Position numbers and translations under genes: made by a program. A DNA stretch of 33,774 nucleotides, taken from positions 10,524-44,297 of the forward strand of contig BRYA01000257.1 of NCBI GenBank assembly GCA_030267965.1, written 5' to 3'. A model generated the notes under the pieces. It ran no database searches, was not told the origin of the DNA, and saw only the letters and a program-made list of their open reading frames with translations. The DNA comes from Triparma columacea. Lineage: Eukaryota; Sar; Bolidophyceae; Parmales; Triparmaceae. Within the stretch, counting starts at the first letter, position 1. Every line of letters starts with the position of its first letter. Of this stretch, positions 29,350 through 33,774 are shown in pieces.

Positions 29350-31034
29350 TTAACAATCCTCTCTTCCCCCTTCCCATTCCTCATCCCATCCCCTCTCCTT
29401 AATCCATCTAATCCCTCTCCCTAATTCCTCCTCCGTAACATCGTCCACAAAGTAAACCACCTCCCCAACATCAGCAACGAACGGTACCCTCATCCTCCCC
29501 CCCCTATGTTCCTTCGCGTCGCAAAGTGCCGTCCAGCAGTTTTCAACCGTAAGTAATGAGCTGTACACAGGGAGACCTAAACCTTCAAGGCATGAACGGC
29601 ATGAGGTTAAGGAGGTGTAGGTTAAAGTACCGCGTAAATGACTTAATACAAGCGTGAAGAAAGAGTCGAGAGCAACGGCTTCACCGTGCATCATGTTATT
29701 CTCAGGTAACATCTCGATAACCTTTGAGAACGTATGACCGTAATCAACGGGGCGGGATAAGGTGGACTCCCAGAGGTTGGGACCGAGCTCGAGGAGCATT
29801 ACTTCGATTGAGGTACGGAATATTTTCGATGATATTAAGGGGGGGGATTGGAAGGAGGTGGAGATTAGGAGAGGACCGTGGGAGAGGAGGAGATCGAACA
29901 AATACCTTAGGACGTTTTTTTCAATGTTAGCAGTGTGTGTGCGTGTGTGTGGGGGGGGGAGGGGTGGGGGGGGGTTTAGTTTTCAAATATATCCAAAACG
30001 ACGGGGATGAAAACGTTTGGATTCTAGTTGTTACAGATCAAGAATTCCCTCGGTGTTAGCTCAAATGTCGTCATGTTGCTCGCCTGCTAACTAACAGCAG
30101 AACAATACGATCGATATCAATATACGTTTTATCTTCATCGGGTATTCTATCTCCCCCCCCTCCCCCCTCCCCCCTCCCCCCCTCCCCTTAGCACATGCTC
30201 TTACCTGCTTTTAACGACTGCGAGTTTGAATATCTCCCCACACCCGTTCCTCAAGTTCCTAACATCCTGAGTCCTAACCCACCCCTCATCAACAAGCACA
30301 GAGGATGGTGGGTAGAAACTACCCATACGGTTCTTCAATCTAAGGACTTTATCATCCCCCTCCTCCTTAGGGTTAGTATCCAAATTCCCCGCTTTAAAAT
30401 CCCCGCACTTCATACTTCCACAGCATTCCCAATCGATCCCAGTTTTAACCCCGACACTCGCGTCAACGATAGCCAACAACGTCGTAGGGACTCTTACAAA
30501 CGGTACACCCCTACGGTATGTACTTGCCGCTAACCCGCATACGTCGAGGATACAACCACCTCCGAATGTTAGGAATGGGGTTGTACGATGTAAGGAGTAG
30601 GAGCAGAGGGAGTTGAACACGGAGGTGTATGTTGTGAGGGTTTTGTTACACTCGAGTGACGGGACGGGGTGTATTGTCGGGGTGAAGTTGTGGTGTTTGA
30701 AGTAGTGGGTTATGGGGGTTATGTAGGTGGAGTAGATGTAGGTGTCTAGGAATATTAAACACGTCCTGTTTGAAGGGTTTGTAGGGTCGATCGGGTGGGA
30801 GGATCGGGGGGTTAAAATGGAGTTTATTAAAGCCGGGTTTGTGGGAAGGAGGATTGAGAGGGGGGGGAGGAGGTGGAGGTCGTAGGTTATTGGGAGGTTG
30901 AAGGTGTTGCGGTAACCTACAACAAAGGTGGGGGAGGAGGGATGAGTGAGTTGGAATATGTTTAGAGGGGCAGAGGGGTGAGGGGTCGAGATTAATGAGG
31001 TTGAGGTTGAGGGGGGTTGAGGGGGATTCGGCAT
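29350..31034 (-). CDS. Sugar phosphate cyclase, 2-epi-5-epi-valiolone synthase-like (dehydroquinate synthase superfamily)
   Basis: Two exons, 31034-30205 and 29905-29350, give 461 aa. The acceptor is preceded by a TGCTAAC branch-like site. The join reads VVKSRYLFDLLLSHG. The superfamily uses NAD and a divalent metal to close sugar phosphates into rings. Seen: FGGGCILDVCGLAASTYRRG, VPTTLLAIVDASVGVKTGI, KNRMGSFYPP, LRNGCGEIFKLAVV, and PVDYGHTFSKVIEML with MMHGEAVALD. Metal ligands are the Glu of GCGEIFK and the His of YGHTF and MHGEA. SVGVKTGI, FRT-IEVMLLELGPNLWE and PVDYGHTF resemble EEVS/DDGS-type enzymes (sedoheptulose 7-phosphate users), not the SVGGKTGIN and NYGHTFGH of dehydroquinate synthase. 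About 30 extra residues sit between GIDW and KNRMG. The in-frame extension upstream of 31034 lacks ATG. Product type is inference. Confidence 0.85.
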
Positions 31035-31858
31035 GTCGGATGTTGCTGGCGTGAGTGGTGCTTCATTGGCGGCAATGTTGGCAGTAATTTGGGCAAGAAT
31101 TTTGGCTGTTTCTTCAACTGTTTCATCTTGAGTTGTTTCGTAGGACGATTTTTTCTCTTCTCCTTTGGGTGTTTGTGTTGTATTTGGCGTTTGTATTGAG
31201 GTTAATGATGATCTAATTTCAGGTGGTATTGCAGTCCATAGTCTTATTATTTCATCTGATAGTATTGATGGGTTTGTTGACGTGTTTGTTGATGTGTTTG
31301 TTGAAGTTCTATGTGTGGTGTATTGAGTTAGTGTGAGTGTTAGTGTATTGCGTTAAATTGAGGCCTCATTTTTGGGGTTGAAGAAAAGGCATCGTCTGAG
31401 CATCTTTGATTGGGACCTAATTCTTCCCTCTCAAGACCTTATATATCTGTGTAGGTATGTAGGTGTGTATGTACGTGTGTATGTATAGGTATACTCACTT
31501 GAGATCGTGAGATAGAAGTTTCATAAGAGTTGTTTTAATGTTTTTATTTCTCAAATTTGTGCTCACGTTTCCTTCTTTTTTCGGGGTTTTGGAAAGATTT
31601 GGGCATTTTTGGCAAGAAAGCTGTATTATTAGCTGTACAAGGCTTTAGATACACTTTACGACCGACCTAACTCTTCATAGTACCAACACAACGATACTAC
31701 TACCTACACCATATTCAAACACGTTATAGTTTTAGCTTAAATTTGGTCCCCAACAAAACTACATCGTTCAAACTTTCAATCTCCTCCTCTCCATCTAAAC
31801 ATTCACGCCATATCTTAGCTCAAACGCTATCAGTACTATCACTTCCATCCTCCCCGAG
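31035..31858. other. Intergenic region between cyclase and BspA-like gene
   Basis: 824 bp. On the minus strand the cyclase frame stays open to about 31350, without an ATG, in a Thr/Glu/Ala-rich composition; it may be an unrecognised upstream exon or 5' UTR. About 31440-31490 has GTAGGTATGT-type simple repeats. From about 31620 to 31858 the sequence is homologous to the 33021 upstream region and to the minus-strand upstream region of the 719-aa gene. Confidence 0.5.
31739..31766 (+). promoter_or_regulatory. Conserved upstream element of BspA class B genes (31859 copy)
   Basis: AAATTTGGTCCCC, then CAACAAAACTACATCG, 93 bp before the ATG. Shared with 32894-32921 and, inverted, with 16412-16438. 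Wider matching blocks (CGACCTAACTCTTCA, AACGATACTACTAC) lie upstream. Confidence 0.5.
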
Positions 31859-32590
31859 ATGCCCAGCTCAGTAGTGTACACTGGCGTAGAGAGCTTCAGT
31901 AACAACGATCTTACGGAGGTGACTTTTGCAAAGGGGGTGACGAAGATTGGCACGTTCGCCTTCTCTGGATGCTCCTCCCTAGCAGCAATCACAATCCCGG
32001 ACTCTGTGACGTCGATTGGCTATAGCGCCTTCTACGGATGCTCCTCCCTCACGGCCATCAGCATCCCAGACGGAGTGACGACAATTGGCGAACGCGCCTT
32101 CAGCAGTTGCCCCTCCCTCACGGCCATCACCATCCCGGACAGAGTGACAACGATTGGCAATTTCGCCTTCGAAGGATGCTCCTCCCTCACGGCCATCACC
32201 ATCCCGGACTCAGTGACGTCGATTGGCTATCGCGCCTTCTTCGGATGCACCGCCCTGACAAGACTCAGTTTATCTCCTGCCGTCTCCATCGGTATCGACT
32301 GCTTCTCAAACTGCTTGGCCCTATTCGATGCCGCTGACGATCAAAATATGCCGAATGTCGAGGCCCTTCTCCATTCTAGGTGGCACCGCAACATCCGCAT
32401 CCTTGAACGCGTCGCCGTTCTGTCCTGCCTCGAGACACCCTGGGATGACGAAACGGAGAACCAACCTGGATCGGATGTTCCGGAGGGGAACTCGCAACAT
32501 GACGGAGATGAAGTGGTCGCGCTTCAGGGAATTAAGGCACGCAAGATGCTCCCCATGGTTATGTGGAGAGTTATTCTGGAATTCCTGTAA
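31859..32590 (+). CDS. BspA-type LRR protein, 5 repeats
   Basis: Single exon, 243 aa, the shortest family member here. The leader MPSSVVYTGVESF and DLTEVTFAKG matches the 719-aa and 33021 genes and lacks the acidic N-terminus of the 26274/28015 pair. There are five 23-residue LRR units, the last shading into the cap GCTALTRLSLSPAVSIG. The tail is longer and more diverged: LLHSRWHRNIRILERVAVLSCLETPWD, an acidic insertion, then IKARKMLPMVMWRVILEFL. The family C-terminal pattern (P--W--IL--L) is kept, so the tail is probably functional. Upstream sequence is class B. Tandem with 33021. Confidence 0.92.
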   Translation: MPSSVVYTGVESFSNNDLTEVTFAKGVTKIGTFAFSGCSSLAAITIPDSVTSIGYSAFYGCSSLTAISIPDGVTTIGERAFSSCPSLTAITIPDRVTTIGNFAFEGCSSLTAITIPDSVTSIGYRAFFGCTALTRLSLSPAVSIGIDCFSNCLALFDAADDQNMPNVEALLHSRWHRNIRILERVAVLSCLETPWDDETENQPGSDVPEGNSQHDGDEVVALQGIKARKMLPMVMWRVILEFL

Positions 32591-33020
32591 CTCTAAAGTC
32601 ACTGTTGAAGAGCATGCATGAGGGTCCCGAAATATTTACGTACAACGTTTTCATTTTTCATTTAAGAACAAACGTTCGTTTTCTTCTTTTGATGCTCCAA
32701 AACCCTCAAACCATTTATTTTGGGGTTGTGGAATCTTGGATTATTTTCGGAATTGTCGGCGAGCTGCATTATAAGCTGTATTTTAGGCTTTAAATAACCC
32801 CTTGAGATACTTTTAACAGCCGACCTAACTCTTCACAATACAAACACAACGATACTACTACACACCATATCCAAACACATTGTATTTTACCTCAAATTTG
32901 GTCCCCAACAAAACTACATCGTCAGAATCCCTTACTTTCAATTTCCTCCTCTCCATCTAAGCATTTACGCCATATCCTAGCTCGAGAGCTATCAGTACTT
33001 CCACTTTAATCCTTTCCGAG
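32591..33020. other. Intergenic region with duplicated BspA upstream sequence
   Basis: 430 bp. From about 32750 it matches the sequence upstream of the 31859 gene (AAGCTGTATT, CGACCTAACTCTTCA at 32821, AACGATACTACTAC, and the AAATTTGGTCCCC element). The left part is AT-rich 3' flank. No gene was seen. Confidence 0.55.
32894..32921 (+). promoter_or_regulatory. Conserved upstream element of BspA class B genes (33021 copy)
   Basis: Same AAATTTGGTCCCC ... CTACATCG element, 100 bp before the ATG of the 33021 gene. Confidence 0.5.
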
Positions 33021-33764
33021 ATGCCCAGCTCAGTAGTGTACACTGGCGTAGAGAGCTTCAGAGGCAATCGTGAACTCACAGAGGTGACTTTTGCAGAGGG
33101 AGTGACAACAATTGGCAAATGCGCCTTCAGGGGATGCTCCTCCCTCATGGCCGTCACAATCCCGGAAGGAGTGACGACGATTGGCCAGGGCGTCTTCATG
33201 GAATGCTCCTCCCTCTTAGCCATCAAAATCCCGGACTCAGTGACGAAGATTAGTAATCACGCCTTCAGGGGATGCTCTTCCCTCACGGCCATCACACTCC
33301 CGGATGGAGTGACGTCGATTGGCGTTGCCGCCTTCTCTAAATGCTCTTCCCTCAAAGCCATCACAATCCCGGACACAGTGACGACGATAAGTGATGGGGC
33401 CTTTCTTGCATGCTCCTCCCTCACGGACGTCACAATCTCGGACTCAGTGACAACGATAAGCGATTGCACCTTCGAACTTTGCTCCTCCCTCGCAGCCATC
33501 GCAATCCCGGACTCAGTGACGTCGCTTGGCGTTGAAGCCTTCTTCGGATGCACTGCCCTGACAAGAATCAGTTTATCTCCTGCCGTCTCCACCGGTGTAA
33601 TGTGCTTCTCACGCTGCACTGCCCTAATCTTTGCCGCTGCCGACCAAAATATGCCGAGTGTCGAGGACCTCCTCCATTCTAGATGGGCTGAGTTGGAGAA
33701 GGAAGAAGCACCGCTGCTGGAAAAGTGGGAAGCGGGGCAGTGGTTTATAGTTGAAGATGAATAG
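33021..33764 (+). CDS. BspA-type LRR protein, 7 repeats, with altered C-terminus
   Basis: Single exon, 247 aa, stop TAG at 33762-33764. The leader MPSSVVYTGVESF is identical to the 31859 gene, then ELTEVTFAEG and seven 23-residue LRR units (GCSSLMAVTIPEG to GCTALTRISLSPA). The cap is kept (CFSRCTALIFAAADQNM, VEDLLHSRW), but then the sequence jumps to AELEKEEAPLLEKWEAGQWFIVEDE and stops. The ERV-ALLCLKG block and the IPK-LWR-ILEYL end present in the other four genes are missing. The residual EAPL suggests a deletion joining the RW block to the later EAPL block. It may be a shortened but working scaffold or an early step of decay. Confidence 0.9.
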   Translation: MPSSVVYTGVESFRGNRELTEVTFAEGVTTIGKCAFRGCSSLMAVTIPEGVTTIGQGVFMECSSLLAIKIPDSVTKISNHAFRGCSSLTAITLPDGVTSIGVAAFSKCSSLKAITIPDTVTTISDGAFLACSSLTDVTISDSVTTISDCTFELCSSLAAIAIPDSVTSLGVEAFFGCTALTRISLSPAVSTGVMCFSRCTALIFAAADQNMPSVEDLLHSRWAELEKEEAPLLEKWEAGQWFIVEDE

Positions 33765-33774
33765 GACAAGGCGT

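Noticed and set aside
30100..30190. C-rich direct repeats inside the cyclase intron as a regulatory or mobile element
   Set aside because: They look like simple homopolymer-type expansions, common across this window, without terminal repeats or target duplications.

Overview
The window is nuclear DNA from a compact eukaryotic genome, most likely a photosynthetic stramenopile (an ochrophyte alga). The bolidophyte/Parmales or diatom side is my best guess, but this is inference. Supporting signs: short GT-AG introns of about 60-160 nt with donors mostly GTGAG/GTAAG; closely spaced genes on both strands, often in divergent or convergent pairs; signal-peptide N-termini followed by Phe, as in plastid or secretory precursors; a bacterial-type LRR protein kinase of the kind I recall from algal stramenopiles; and an expanded family of BspA-type leucine-rich-repeat (LRR_5) proteins. 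There is no sign of bacterial operons, CRISPR arrays or tRNA/rRNA genes.

Layout. 20-1323 (+) is the 3' part of a CLC chloride channel/exchanger cut by the window edge. 1540-3766 (-) is a four-exon PIP5 kinase, divergent from 3866-5035 (+), a five-exon atypical SDR with a signal peptide. 5311-6173 (-) is the V-ATPase proteolipid c subunit. 6440-7841 (-) is a sterol C-4 methyl oxidase-like enzyme. 8299-10810 (+) reads as one protein of about 800 residues: LRR domain, protein kinase, then a full-length DGAT2 acyltransferase. 11022-11807 (-) is a phosphatidylglycerophosphate synthase, divergent from a three-exon SAM-methyltransferase-like gene at 12665-14028 (+). 14131-16290 (-) is a 26-repeat BspA-like protein. 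16743-20611 (-) is a Sel1-repeat/coiled-coil/GYF protein. About 20859-22385 (+) is an unrecognised protein with a C-terminal membrane segment. 22723-23823 (+) is a glyoxylate/succinic semialdehyde reductase. 23985-25906 (-) is a secreted or plastid-type 2-oxoglutarate/Fe(II) dioxygenase with a C-terminal WW domain.

From 26274 on, four more BspA-like genes (26274, 28015, 31859, 33021, all +) flank a two-exon sugar phosphate cyclase (29350-31034, -) that resembles 2-epi-5-epi-valiolone synthase more than dehydroquinate synthase. The five BspA genes share a capping segment, and four share a C-terminal tail. They fall into two promoter classes by conserved upstream sequence.

The most unusual items are the LRR-kinase-DGAT2 fusion, the EEVS-like cyclase, and the BspA cluster with recent duplications both between and within genes. 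Several neighbours act in lipid or membrane metabolism (PIP5K, DGAT2, PGP synthase, sterol oxidase), but nothing in the sequence shows co-regulation, so I treat this as coincidence. All exon models come from splice motifs and frame continuity only.
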